This document shows positions 49,850-58,171 of a stretch of 64,000 nt of DNA, piece by piece. The notes under the pieces were generated by a model. That model was not told the origin of the DNA. It saw only the letters and a list, made by a program, of their open reading frames with translations, and made no database searches. The translations under genes were made by a program, and so were the position numbers. The DNA is taken from contig CAWIGR010000015.1 in the NCBI GenBank assembly GCA_963835705.1, positions 1 through 64,000 of the forward strand. Reading direction: 5' to 3'. Position 1 is the first letter of the stretch. Every line of letters starts with the position of its first letter. Origin of the DNA: JACVRW01 sp963835705. Lineage in GTDB: Bacteria > Actinomycetota > Thermoleophilia > Solirubrobacterales > Thermoleophilaceae.

Positions 49850-50749
49850 TCAGGTGCTGGACAGTGCCAGTTGCCGCTCGTGAGGGGTCCGGACGGCCAC
49901 CACCGCCGCCAGGACCAGCGCCCCGCCGGCGAGCTGGGCCGGACCGAGCGACTCGCCGAACACGGCGGAAGCCAGCGCGACCGTGACCACCGGCTCGAGC
50001 GTGGACAGGATCGAGGCGGCCGTGGGGCCCACGCGCTGCAGGCCGGCGAAGAACAGCGCGATGGCCCCGACCGTGGACACGACGGCGAGACAGCCCAGCC
50101 AGCCGAAGCCGGCGGCGCTCACTGCGCCAGGGTCGAGGTCGCCGCCGGCGAGGCCGGCGACGGTCAGGCTCACCGCCGCGCCCGTGCACACCAGCGTGCT
50201 GAGCGCGAGCGGTCCCACGCGGGCGGTCACGCCGTCCGAGATCAGGATGTACGCCGTGTAGACCGTCGCCGCGGTCAGGCCGAGCACCGTCCCGACGGTG
50301 TCAAGCGCGCCCGAGGCGGCCCCGGCCAGGACGAGCACGAGGCCGGTCGAGGCGAGCGCCAGGGACACCGCCGTGTGGCGCGTGGCAGGCTCGCGCCCGA
50401 TCGCGATGGCCACGACCGCCACCATCACCGGATACGTGTAGACGAGCAGGGCCAGCAGCGAGGCGTCGATGCGGTCGAGCGCCGCGAAGTACGCGCCGGC
50501 CTGCGCGCCGTAGCCGATGCCGCCGAGCGCGAGGGCGAGCAGGACGTCGCGCCGGCTGATCGAACGAAGCTCGCGGACACCGCCGGTGCAGGCCAGGACC
50601 AGCCAGAACAACGCGGCGGCCAGCACGAACCGGGAGGCGAGGAGCGTGCCGACCGTCGATCCCTGGTCATAGGCGAGCTTGCCGAAGATGCCCATCGCCC
50701 CGAATCCGGCCGCGGAGGCGAGGCAACAGAGGGCGCCGACGCGAGACAT
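49850..50749 (-). CDS. EamA/DMT-family transporter
   Basis: This 299-residue protein has ten helices in two EamA repeats, with FGAMGIFGKLAYDQGSTVGT at the start and LEPVVTVALASAVFGESLGP in the second repeat. These exporters move amino acids, purines or drugs out of the cell. The ATG at 50749 (MSRVGAL) is preferred; 50758 is also possible. It is divergent from a LysR gene with an inverted repeat in between, the usual arrangement for a LysR-controlled exporter. Confidence 0.88.
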   Translation of the reverse strand: MSRVGALCCLASAAGFGAMGIFGKLAYDQGSTVGTLLASRFVLAAALFWLVLACTGGVRELRSISRRDVLLALALGGIGYGAQAGAYFAALDRIDASLLALLVYTYPVMVAVVAIAIGREPATRHTAVSLALASTGLVLVLAGAASGALDTVGTVLGLTAATVYTAYILISDGVTARVGPLALSTLVCTGAAVSLTVAGLAGGDLDPGAVSAAGFGWLGCLAVVSTVGAIALFFAGLQRVGPTAASILSTLEPVVTVALASAVFGESLGPAQLAGGALVLAAVVAVRTPHERQLALSST

Positions 50750-50784
50750 GGGGCCCATCTTGCCGCAGGCCATTCCGTAGGAGC

Positions 50785-50817
50785 GACTCTGATTCCTACT
50801 CAAGACCCAGTAGAGTC
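50785..50817. promoter_or_regulatory. Nested inverted repeats between eamA and lysR
   Basis: GACTCT (50785-50790) pairs with AGAGTC (50812-50817), and inside it CTACT (50796-50800) pairs with AGTAG (50809-50813). Location and dyad symmetry fit a LysR binding site controlling both divergent genes. Confidence 0.45.
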
Positions 50818-50825
50818 ACTTATGA

Positions 50826-51791
50826 ATGCTCGACCTGCGCCGGCTGCGCCTCCTGCACGAGCTACACGCGCGCGGAACCATCGCCGCCGTGGCCGACGCG
50901 CTGCGGTTCACCCCGTCGGCCGTCTCCCAGCAGCTCGCGGTGCTGGAGCGCGAGGCGGGGGTGCCGCTGCTCGAGCGCGCCGGGCGGGGCGTGCGGCTGA
51001 CCGACGCCGCGCTGGTGCTGGTGAGCCACGCCGGCGCGCTGCTCGAGCGGGCCGACATCGCGCAGGCCGAGTTGGCCGCGGCGGCGGGCACGGTGGCGGG
51101 CAGGGGAAGGATCGCGTCGTTCCAGTCCGTCGCGTTCCACCTGGCCGTCCCCGCGATGCAGGCGCTCGCGCGCGAGGCGCCCGGCCTGCGCTGCGAGCTC
51201 GTGGAGGCCGAGCCCGAGTGGTCGCTGCCGGCGCTCGCGCTCGGGGACGTGGACCTCGTGCTGGCCGACGAGTGGGAGCACCACCCGCTCGCCCGAGTCG
51301 AGGGCGTTGTCCGCGAGGAAGTCCTCCGCGATCCGGTGCATGTCGTTCTGCCGGCGGACCATCCGGCGCTGCGCCGCCACCGGGAGGCGGTGCCGCTGGC
51401 GGAGCTCCGGGGCGAGGCCTGGACCACCGGCCATCCCGGCACCCCCTGGAAGGCCATGATCGAGCGGACCTGCCGCGAGCTCGGGAAGTTCGAGCCCGAC
51501 ATCCGCCACCGCACCAACGACGCCGTTCTGAGCCTGGCGCTGGTGGCGGGCGAGCGGGCCGTGACGCTCCTGCCGGCGCTGGTGGACCCCGGCTCTCACC
51601 CGGGCGTCGCGGTGAGGCCCCTCGCCGAGGGCTCGGTGCACCGGACGATCCTGATGGCGACCCGTGCCGCGGACGCGGAGCGCCCCTCGGTGCAGGCGCT
51701 CTTGGCGGCGATCCGCACCGCCGCGGCGGGCGTGACTGCGAAGCTGGCCGGAAGGAAGCCCTCCCGCGACCACGTCATCGATCCGAGCTGA
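50826..51791 (+). CDS. LysR-family transcriptional regulator
   Basis: This 321-residue protein has the LysR helix-turn-helix (LDLRRLRLLHELHARGTIAA, VADALRFTPSAVSQQLAVLE, LTDAALVLVSHA) and a two-lobed effector domain (residues 90-300) with LGDVDLVLADEWEHHPLARV. It likely controls the divergent EamA exporter in response to the exported compound. Its 3' end overlaps the converging hydrolase gene by 17 bases. Confidence 0.92.
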   Translation: MLDLRRLRLLHELHARGTIAAVADALRFTPSAVSQQLAVLEREAGVPLLERAGRGVRLTDAALVLVSHAGALLERADIAQAELAAAAGTVAGRGRIASFQSVAFHLAVPAMQALAREAPGLRCELVEAEPEWSLPALALGDVDLVLADEWEHHPLARVEGVVREEVLRDPVHVVLPADHPALRRHREAVPLAELRGEAWTTGHPGTPWKAMIERTCRELGKFEPDIRHRTNDAVLSLALVAGERAVTLLPALVDPGSHPGVAVRPLAEGSVHRTILMATRAADAERPSVQALLAAIRTAAAGVTAKLAGRKPSRDHVIDPS

Positions 51792-53163
51792 TTCCCTCGA
51801 GGAACGGCACGAGGTTCGCCACGAAGGCGTTCCTCGGCGCCGCGGAGTTCGGGTCGTTGTGGGAGTACGCGCGCGAGCGGTCGATCAGCGTGAGCCGGCG
51901 CTTCGGGATCCCCGATTGCCGTGCCAGGATGCGCGCGGCCTCGAGCACCCGCTCGCCCCCGAGCGAAGCGGCGAAGGCGTAGATCGGCATCCGCTTCGGC
52001 AAGTCGTCCCCGTGCGTCGCGCGGACGCCGAGCACCTCCTGGGCGGGGTTCCGGTTGCCGGCCGCCACCGCCCCGGAGTCGATAGTCAGCCGCAGCGGGT
52101 GGTACCAGGCCGTGCCGTCCAGGCCCTTCAGCCGCCAGCCGGAGAACATGCGGGCGTAGCGCCGGATCGGGGTGAGCTCACCGGCCCTGACCCAGCCGCG
52201 CGGGTCGCCGCTCTTCGCGAGGCGGCCCAGATGCGCCTGGGCCGCCGCAAGGCCGGGCGGCGAGGTCGCGGTGTCGAGCGCGTATCCGTACTGCCCCGTG
52301 TTCGTGACCGGCACCGGCGGCTTGAGGTCGGCCGGCAGCAGCGGGAAGGCCTGGCCCCGCGAGGGGTCGTTCGGGTCGATCAGGACTCCGAGCGAGCCGG
52401 TCGAGTTGAAGAGCCCCGTGAACGGGGCGGCGATGCCGCCGAACGTGAGCCACGGGGACCCGCCTTGGAGGGCCGTCAGCCTCTGGCGCGCCTCGTCCGG
52501 AGTCACCGGCGTCGGGCTGCTCCCGCCGTCGATGTACACGAGCCCGGACAGCCCCTTGGCGCCGGGCGTGCCGCCGAAGTCCCAGGTGGCGTAGGCGGTG
52601 GTGATCGAGCCCCCGAGCGAGTGGCCGCCCACCACCACACTGCGCCCGCGCCGCTGGGCGCGCCTCACCACCTGCCTGATGTCCGCAATCTCCACGCGCA
52701 TGCCCCACTTGCGGGCGAAGCCCACCTCCGCATTCGGGATGAGCCGGAAGTGCGGCTCGATGCGCGAGTCCACGAGGAAACCGAGGTAGTAGTCGAACAG
52801 CTCCTGCCCGGTGGCCCTGCCGCGCTTTGCCCGGTTCAGCAGGGAGTGGTCCTCGAGCAGGTTCTCGCGGCGCTCGACCGCCCACACCTGCCACCCCTCC
52901 GTCTTCTTGACGATGGTCCTGGCGAGCGGCGCGAAGTAGGCGGCGCTGGCCGAGGTGCCGGGGTTCAGGATCAGGATGTTCGGCGCGCGCCGCGGGCCCA
53001 CCTCGAGCACGCCGACCTTGTCGTACCTCGCCGGCGTCGACCCGGCGTCGAAGCCGGGGATGCGCTCGAAGCGCACCTTGACCGCAGCCGTCGCGGACGG
53101 GGCAAGGATCGCGAGTATGGCCGCGGCCGTCATGGCCGCGAGGGCGTATCGGCGGCTCCTCAC
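51775..53163 (-). CDS. Secreted alpha/beta hydrolase-like protein
   Basis: This 462-residue protein has an N-terminal signal peptide (RRYALAAMTAAAILAILAPS then ATAA). A hydrolase core follows with NILILNPGTSASAAYFAPLA, the nucleophile elbow VVVGGHSLGGSITTAYATWD, and a large lid. LTLIDRSRAYSHNDPNSAAP near the end may hold the catalytic His. It is probably exported and acts on an ester or amide outside the cell. The GTG at 53163 is chosen so that the signal peptide is at the start. It is the last gene of a secreted trio but separated by a strong hairpin. Confidence 0.82.
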   Translation of the reverse strand: MRSRRYALAAMTAAAILAILAPSATAAVKVRFERIPGFDAGSTPARYDKVGVLEVGPRRAPNILILNPGTSASAAYFAPLARTIVKKTEGWQVWAVERRENLLEDHSLLNRAKRGRATGQELFDYYLGFLVDSRIEPHFRLIPNAEVGFARKWGMRVEIADIRQVVRRAQRRGRSVVVGGHSLGGSITTAYATWDFGGTPGAKGLSGLVYIDGGSSPTPVTPDEARQRLTALQGGSPWLTFGGIAAPFTGLFNSTGSLGVLIDPNDPSRGQAFPLLPADLKPPVPVTNTGQYGYALDTATSPPGLAAAQAHLGRLAKSGDPRGWVRAGELTPIRRYARMFSGWRLKGLDGTAWYHPLRLTIDSGAVAAGNRNPAQEVLGVRATHGDDLPKRMPIYAFAASLGGERVLEAARILARQSGIPKRRLTLIDRSRAYSHNDPNSAAPRNAFVANLVPFLEGISSDR

Positions 53164-53185
53164 GGCGGACAGTCTCCCAATGAAC

Positions 53186-53227
53186 GCCAAGGCGGCCCCG
53201 GGCGAGGGGCGCCGGGGCCGCTTTGGC
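53186..53227. terminator. 16-bp stem hairpin between secreted-protein genes
   Basis: GCCAAGGCGGCCCCGG (53186-53201) pairs with CCGGGGCCGCTTTGGC (53212-53227) with one G-T pair and a 10-base loop. It follows the small cysteine protein gene on the minus strand and likely ends or attenuates that transcript. Confidence 0.55.
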
Positions 53228-53258
53228 TGCTGCTGGCTTTCGACGGATGGAACCGTTC

Positions 53259-53612
53259 CTACGGCATCATCTCCATCCGCACACACGCCCTCACGCTCGG
53301 GAACTCGAGGCGGAACTCCGGATCGGTCCGCGCGGCGATGCGGCACTCCATCCGGATCGCGGGCAGCTCGAAGCGGCGCTCCAGGGCGATCGTCCGCGCG
53401 TGCATCCGCACGCACTTCCGCATCGGCCGCCTCCCGTACAGCATCCTGAACTCCATCATCTTGACGGGGTCTCCGATGCCACGCTCGGAGATACACGTCT
53501 GCCTCGCCTCGAACCTGTCGAACATGTTCGGCTTGGCGACCGCGGAGGCGGGCAGCGTCATCGCCACCGCCACCGCGAGGCCGATGACGCTAAGCACGGC
53601 CTTCTTACTCAT
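53259..53612 (-). CDS. Small secreted cysteine-containing protein
   Basis: This 117-residue protein has a clear signal peptide (MSKKAVLSVIGLAVAVAMTL, PASAVA). The mature part has four cysteines (RQTCIS, RKCVRMH, MECRIA, RACVRME), which could form two disulfides. It is rich in Met and Arg. GGAAGGAG before the ATG at 53612 fixes the start. No family is recognised. It follows the beta-helix gene by about 50 bases and may share its message. Confidence 0.65.
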   Translation of the reverse strand: MSKKAVLSVIGLAVAVAMTLPASAVAKPNMFDRFEARQTCISERGIGDPVKMMEFRMLYGRRPMRKCVRMHARTIALERRFELPAIRMECRIAARTDPEFRLEFPSVRACVRMEMMP

Positions 53613-53660
53613 GAGAACTGCTCCTTCCGTCGAGTTGCCTTGCGACTTCACTTCCTGCAC

Positions 53661-54650
53661 CTACTCCGTCCCGCAGCTGAAGCTGATCCGGCACACCACG
53701 CCGGCGCAGCCCACGTTGTCGCCGTTCGCGCCGGCCCAGTTGTCGTTGCCGGCGGCCAGAACGGTCGCCTTGATGCCCATGCCGCCGTTGCAGCCGGCCC
53801 TGTTGCGGTTCACCTGGGTGCCGAAGGCCTCGATGAAGATGCCGTCGGCGCCGTTGTGATGGGCGTTGTTCTCGTTGATGCGGGTGCCCGTGGCCTCCGC
53901 GGCGACCTCCACTCCCGCGCCGCCGTTGTACGAGAGCGTGTTGCGGAAGATCCTGTTGTTCGCCCCGTCGTCGACCTTGATGCCCTCGCCCGCGAGCACG
54001 ACCTTGTTGCGGACGAGCCGGTTGTAGCTCGACAGCCCCTCCAGGCCGACCCCGGAGTCGCTGGCGCCCGAGATCGTGCTTCCGGAGATCCGGTTGCGAC
54101 TCGAGGCGATCAAGCGGAACCCGCCGTCGCCGTTCTCGGTCATCGTCAGGCGCCTGAACTTGTTCTGGCTCGAGCCCTCCACCCAGGCCGAGGCGTCCGA
54201 GTTCATGGAGAAGCGCGTGTCGAGCACCCGTGACTTGGTCACCCCCGTCAGGCGCATGCCGGCCTCGAAGTTGACGATCCGGCCGTTCTTCACCGTCACC
54301 CCGCTGACCCCCGCCAGCGCGATCCCGTCGCCCTCGCCAAGGCCGGTAATGGTGTGGCCGTTGAGGTCGACCGTGACGCCCGACTTCGCGACGATGATGC
54401 CGTCGGCGACGCATCCGTAGACGTCGTGCTGGAGCGTCACGTCCTGGGTGATGTAGGCGCCGCAGTACACGCCGCCGCCCTGGGCGCGCGAGGGTGAGAT
54501 CAGGCCCGTGAACGCGAACGCCGCCAGGACGAGCAGCGTCAGCGCGATCGCCATCGCCACGAACGGATCGAAGCGAAGCCGACGCGATCGTCTTCCCCTC
54601 CGCGTCGGCTGGAGGCTTCCGCCGGCTCCGCTGAGCATGGTCGAATCCAT
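53661..54650 (-). CDS. Membrane-anchored parallel beta-helix (NosD-like) protein
   Basis: This 329-residue protein has a basic N-terminus, one membrane helix or uncleaved signal (VAMAIALTLLVLAAFAFTGL, about 30-52) and a right-handed parallel beta-helix. Repeating coils include GVTVDLNGHTITGLGEGDGI, VTVKNGRIVNFEAGMRLTGV and NNRIFRNTLSYNGGAGVEVA. Such folds bind or cut carbohydrates, but no catalytic residues can be assigned. The C-terminus has Cys pairs (VGCAGVVCRISFSCG). Probably extracellular. Confidence 0.8.
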   Translation of the reverse strand: MDSTMLSGAGGSLQPTRRGRRSRRLRFDPFVAMAIALTLLVLAAFAFTGLISPSRAQGGGVYCGAYITQDVTLQHDVYGCVADGIIVAKSGVTVDLNGHTITGLGEGDGIALAGVSGVTVKNGRIVNFEAGMRLTGVTKSRVLDTRFSMNSDASAWVEGSSQNKFRRLTMTENGDGGFRLIASSRNRISGSTISGASDSGVGLEGLSSYNRLVRNKVVLAGEGIKVDDGANNRIFRNTLSYNGGAGVEVAAEATGTRINENNAHHNGADGIFIEAFGTQVNRNRAGCNGGMGIKATVLAAGNDNWAGANGDNVGCAGVVCRISFSCGTE

Positions 54651-54949
54651 TCGTCTCCCTACCTGGTGGTCCGCGTGGGGTGAGTGGCCTGCCCTCGAGC
54701 TGCCTGCACCCGTGCTTCGCGCGGACGCGCCGCCTGCGACCTGGCGGCGGAAGGGTCCACGGCGGAAGATGTGCGGTACAGGAGCAAGAGACTCCTTCCG
54801 CGGCGACCCAGGACGACAGTTTCAGTTCCCAAACCCGCCTTCCACCTGTCCGTCACAAGCGCACAACCTCCTGTCGCCAAGACGGCAGCACGTGGACGGG
54901 CGGCGGGCGGCCGCCGGACGCCTGGACCAGCCCCACTACGCTCCCGGCG
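54651..54949. other. Divergent intergenic region, nothing recognised
   Basis: About 300 bases between the beta-helix gene and the coiled-coil gene. It should hold both promoters, but I cannot point to a convincing -10/-35 pair or repeat. Confidence 0.4.
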
Positions 54950-55408
54950 ATGCCCTACGCCACCTCCGAAGCCCGGCAGCAGCTGCTCGACACGCTCGCC
55001 GAGGCGGCCGACGCGCTCGCGTTCGCGCTGGCGTGCCTCGCCGAGGCCTACGACAAGCTCGACGAGCACAACGGCGACCGGCTCGAGGAGGAGCTCTTCC
55101 AGCCCGTGCAGGCGGCCTACGGCCGGGCCAAGGCCACGCACTCCGAGTTCGCCGGCCGCCACGGAATGCCGGTGCGCCGCTTCGAGCAGCAGTCGGCCGG
55201 CGTCTCGCCGCGGGGCGCGCCCGGCTTCATCGACCAGGCGGTGGACGCCGTCGCCGAGGCGGACCGGGCGCTCGCCGAGCTGCAGGACTCGATGCTGCCG
55301 GTTGAGGCGGGCGACCAGGAGCTGCGCTCAGGGCTCGCCGCGGTGCGGGAGCGGGTGCGCGGGCTTCCCGGGACGGCGCGCGAGCTCCTACGCACACTGG
55401 GCCGTTAG
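54950..55408 (+). CDS. Helical hypothetical protein
   Basis: This 152-residue soluble, all-helical protein contains LLDTLAEAADALAFALACLA, EAYDKLDEHNGDRLEEELFQ, QAAYGRAKATHSEFAGRHGM and VAEADRALAELQDSMLPVEA. Length and helix pattern suggest a four-helix bundle. I recognise no family by name. The ATG at 54950 is used since the upstream part of the frame is low-complexity. Its 3' end overlaps the end of the converging DedA remnant by 21 bases. Confidence 0.6.
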   Translation: MPYATSEARQQLLDTLAEAADALAFALACLAEAYDKLDEHNGDRLEEELFQPVQAAYGRAKATHSEFAGRHGMPVRRFEQQSAGVSPRGAPGFIDQAVDAVAEADRALAELQDSMLPVEAGDQELRSGLAAVRERVRGLPGTARELLRTLGR

Positions 55409-55872
55409 CTCGGCGGCCGGCCGGCCGCGGCGGTGGTGATGCCAGGCGAGCGCGCCCGCGGCAACGACGGCGAGGGCGAAGGCGCCGTGGGTCAGCGCGT
55501 CGGCGGCTGCGCCGAAGGAGTGGCTGAAGGCGTATCCGATCAGGGTGAAGGTCGTGGCCCAGACGGCGGTGCGGCGAGGCTCACCTCGCCCTCGGCGGCG
55601 ACGACGCCCCCGAGCACGATGGCGGTCTCGCCCGGCGCGACGAGGCCGACGAAGGCGCCGGTCTCGAGGAAAGCCAGGGCCGCGACGAGGGCGTAGGTCC
55701 AGGTGCCGAGCGTGTCCGACAGGTCGGTGAGGGCAGCCTCGAGGTCGGGCGGCTGGACGAGCCCGGCGGTGACGGCGGCGAACGCGGCGGCCGCGACGAT
55801 CACGGCGGCCACCAGTGCTGCCCGGCCCCGCCGGGTGGGCACCGCGGCTGGGTTTCCAGACGCGAGCCTCAT
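55388..55872 (-). pseudogene. DedA-family membrane protein with internal deletion
   Basis: The first part (LSDTLGTWTYALVAALAFLE, TGAFVGLVAPGETAIVLGGV, VAAEGEVSL) is the start of a DedA protein. The last part, in another frame, is VWATTFTLIGYAFSHSFG, its C-terminal segment. The middle of about 90-100 residues, including the conserved GRFxPxxRxxxPxxAG motif needed for activity, is absent, joined at about 55575. A DedA protein is a membrane transporter-like protein involved in lipid recycling; this copy should be dead. Its ATG overlaps the stop of the LPG-type gene (ATGA). Confidence 0.7.
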
Positions 55873-57020
55873 GCCGCCACCTGGGTGGCGGGCTCGCGGG
55901 GCGGCCAGGCGGGACGAAGGACGGGCTCGGCGCGGCGCGCGCGGACCGGAGGCGTCGCGGTGGGCCCGGACACCGCGGCATCCTCGTCGGCCCACCGGGC
56001 GAAGGTCTGGCGCAGGCCCCCGAGGGCCAGCAGGCCGAGCGGCGCGGGCAGCCATATCGCCACGGAGCGGTACGCGAGAACCGAGGCCAGCGCGAGGTCG
56101 GGCTCCACGCCGGAGGCGAGCAGCACGCCGACCATCCCGCCGCTTGCGGCGCCGGGCACCGGGATGGTGTTGGCGATCTGACCGACGAAGTAGGCGAGCA
56201 CGAGCACGGCGAGCGGGGGAGGGGTGCCGAGCGCGTGCAGCATCGCCCAGAGCACCGCCCCGTCGAAGGCCCACCAGGCGATCGCGCCCAGCAGGCGCGG
56301 GTCGCCGGAGCGCACGAGCGCGATCGCGTCCCGCACCGCGCCGCCGATCGTGGCGGGGGTGTCTCCCAGCGCGGCCCTGGCGCGCTCGATGCGCGACACG
56401 CCCGGAACCGTGCCGGAGACTCCGGCGCCGCGGCCCGGCCGGCGGGCGGCGAGCGTCAGCGCGGCGGCGATGACCAGTATCGCGCCGAGGGCGGGAAGCG
56501 CAGTGAGCGCCAGGGAGCCGCCACCGTGGGCGAGCCCGAGAGCGAGCAGCCCGCCGGCCACGGCGATCGCGATCATGAAGACCGAGTAGAGCACCACGAG
56601 AAACGCGAGCAGCGTGCGCGCGGCGGCGCGCCCATCCAGACCCGCGCGGCGGAAGGCCCACACCGTCAGCGCGGCCCCGCCGGCTCCGCCCGTGGGCAGC
56701 AGGCGCGTGGCCGCGGCGCCGCCCAGGGCCACCTCGGCGCTCTGACGCAGGCCGAGGCGCCGCGTCGCGCGGCGGCCGACGAGCCACAGCAGCGCCACGT
56801 ACCCGGCGAACGCCAGGAGCTCGAAGACGGCGGCGGCGGCGATCCAGCGCGGATCGGCGTCGATCGCGCGCTTCAGCGCATCGGCGAACGCCTGGAGCGG
56901 GCCGCCGGCCACGACGAGGAGGGCCACCGCCACGAGCGCGAGGCCGACCGCCAGCGCAGCACGTCGTGCCAGCGGCCGGAAGTCGAGCGCCGGAAGCGCG
57001 GTGGTGTCGTCGGATTGCAT
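55869..57020 (-). CDS. LPG-synthase-type membrane protein (second paralogue)
   Basis: This 383-residue protein has about eight to nine helices and the family features LGGAAATRLLPTGGAGGAALT, VWAFRRAGLDGRAAARTLLA and YFVGQIANTIPVPGAASGGM. It belongs to the flippase-like domain of lysylphosphatidylglycerol synthases, without a synthase domain. The ATG at 57020 has GGAAGG nine bases upstream. It is coupled by ATGA to the DedA-type gene, hinting at a shared lipid-trafficking role before that partner was damaged. Confidence 0.82.
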   Translation of the reverse strand: MQSDDTTALPALDFRPLARRAALAVGLALVAVALLVVAGGPLQAFADALKRAIDADPRWIAAAAVFELLAFAGYVALLWLVGRRATRRLGLRQSAEVALGGAAATRLLPTGGAGGAALTVWAFRRAGLDGRAAARTLLAFLVVLYSVFMIAIAVAGGLLALGLAHGGGSLALTALPALGAILVIAAALTLAARRPGRGAGVSGTVPGVSRIERARAALGDTPATIGGAVRDAIALVRSGDPRLLGAIAWWAFDGAVLWAMLHALGTPPPLAVLVLAYFVGQIANTIPVPGAASGGMVGVLLASGVEPDLALASVLAYRSVAIWLPAPLGLLALGGLRQTFARWADEDAAVSGPTATPPVRARRAEPVLRPAWPPREPATQVAA

Positions 57021-57077
57021 AGGAGCAAGCCTTCCGGAGGGGTGCCTCCAGGACATCGGGGTGGTGCCCTGAACAGC

Positions 57078-57094
57078 CACCCTGGTTCTGGGTG
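57078..57094. promoter_or_regulatory. CACCCTG/CTGGGTG site upstream of LPG-type gene
   Basis: CACCCTG (57078-57084) and CTGGGTG (57088-57094) face each other across 3 bases in the divergent intergenic region. The half-site CTGGGTG is identical to that of the array at 19536-19610, so one regulator might serve both. Confidence 0.35.
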
Positions 57095-57208
57095 GAGCAT
57101 TTCGTCAGCCGGCACGCGCGGACAGGGGGGCGACCACGCGTACCGGGGTGCGGGTAACCGCCCACTGCGTGCGTGTAGGAGCTCTCGCGAAGCGGGTAGG
57201 CCTAGGGG

Positions 57209-58171
57209 ATGCCCGTCGTCGGCCTGCACTGCTCCCACGAGCAGATCCCGCCCAGCCGCCTGCTCGAGCACGCCAAGCACGCCGAGGCGGCGGGCTTCGG
57301 GGCGATCATGTCGTCGGACCACTTCTCGCCCTGGAGCGAGCGGCAGAGCGAGTCGGGGTTCGCCTGGTCGTGGCTGGGAGCGGCGATGGGGGCCACGGGA
57401 CTGCCGTTCGGCGTGGTCAACGCGCCCGGCCAGCGCTATCACCCGGCGATCGTCGCCCAGGCCGCGGCCACGCTGTGCGAGATGTTCCCCGGGCGGCTGT
57501 GGGTGGCGCTCGGGACCGGCGAGGCGTCCAACGAGCACATCACGGGCGACCCGTGGCCCGACAAGGCCACGCGCAACGCCCGACTGCGGGAATGCGTCGA
57601 GGTCATGCGGGCGCTCTTCGCCGGCGAGACCGTCTCGCACGACGGGCTGGTGCGAGTCGACCGGGCGAAGCTCCACACTCGGCCGCGGACTCCGCCGCCG
57701 CTCGTCGGGCCCGCGATCAGCGTGGAGACCGCGCGATGGGCAGGCGAGTGGGCCGACGGGCTGGCCACGGTGAACCAGCCGCGCGACAAGCTCGTTGAGA
57801 TGATCGACGCGTTCCGCTCGAACGGGGGCGAGGGCAAGCGCCTGGTCCTCCAGGTCCACCTGTCCTGGGCGCCGAGCGAGGAGGAGGCGCTGCGCATCGC
57901 CCACGAGCAGTGGCGCACCAACGTCTTCCCGCCGCCGACCTGCTGGGACCTCGAGATGCCCGAGGACTTCGACCGGCTGGCGCGCGACGTCACGCCCGAG
58001 CAGGTCCGCGACACCGTGCTCGTCTCGGCGGACCTCGAACGCCACACCGCGTGGCTCGAGGAGCTCGCCTCGCTGGGGTTCGACGAGATCAACCTGCACC
58101 ACGTGGGGCAGGACCTCACCGCCTTCATCGACGTCTTCGGCGAGCACGTGCTGCCCCGCCTCGCCGCATGA
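57209..58171 (+). CDS. Luciferase-like flavin oxidoreductase (TIGR03885-type)
   Basis: This 320-residue TIM-barrel protein has VVGLHCSHEQIPPSRLLEHA, KHAEAAGFGAIMSSDHFSPW, GLPFGVVNAPGQRYHPAIVA and RLWVALGTGEASNEHITGDP. It belongs to the bacterial luciferase/F420 superfamily, in a subgroup predicted not to use F420 and usually encoded beside a GH13 trehalose-synthase-like gene, exactly as here (ATGA overlap). The reaction is unknown. It should be cytoplasmic. Confidence 0.85.
   Translation: MPVVGLHCSHEQIPPSRLLEHAKHAEAAGFGAIMSSDHFSPWSERQSESGFAWSWLGAAMGATGLPFGVVNAPGQRYHPAIVAQAAATLCEMFPGRLWVALGTGEASNEHITGDPWPDKATRNARLRECVEVMRALFAGETVSHDGLVRVDRAKLHTRPRTPPPLVGPAISVETARWAGEWADGLATVNQPRDKLVEMIDAFRSNGGEGKRLVLQVHLSWAPSEEEALRIAHEQWRTNVFPPPTCWDLEMPEDFDRLARDVTPEQVRDTVLVSADLERHTAWLEELASLGFDEINLHHVGQDLTAFIDVFGEHVLPRLAA

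Noticed and set aside
51859..53859. A 666-codon plus-strand frame
   Set aside because: Antisense of the secreted hydrolase and cysteine protein, which have signal peptides, motifs and good starts.
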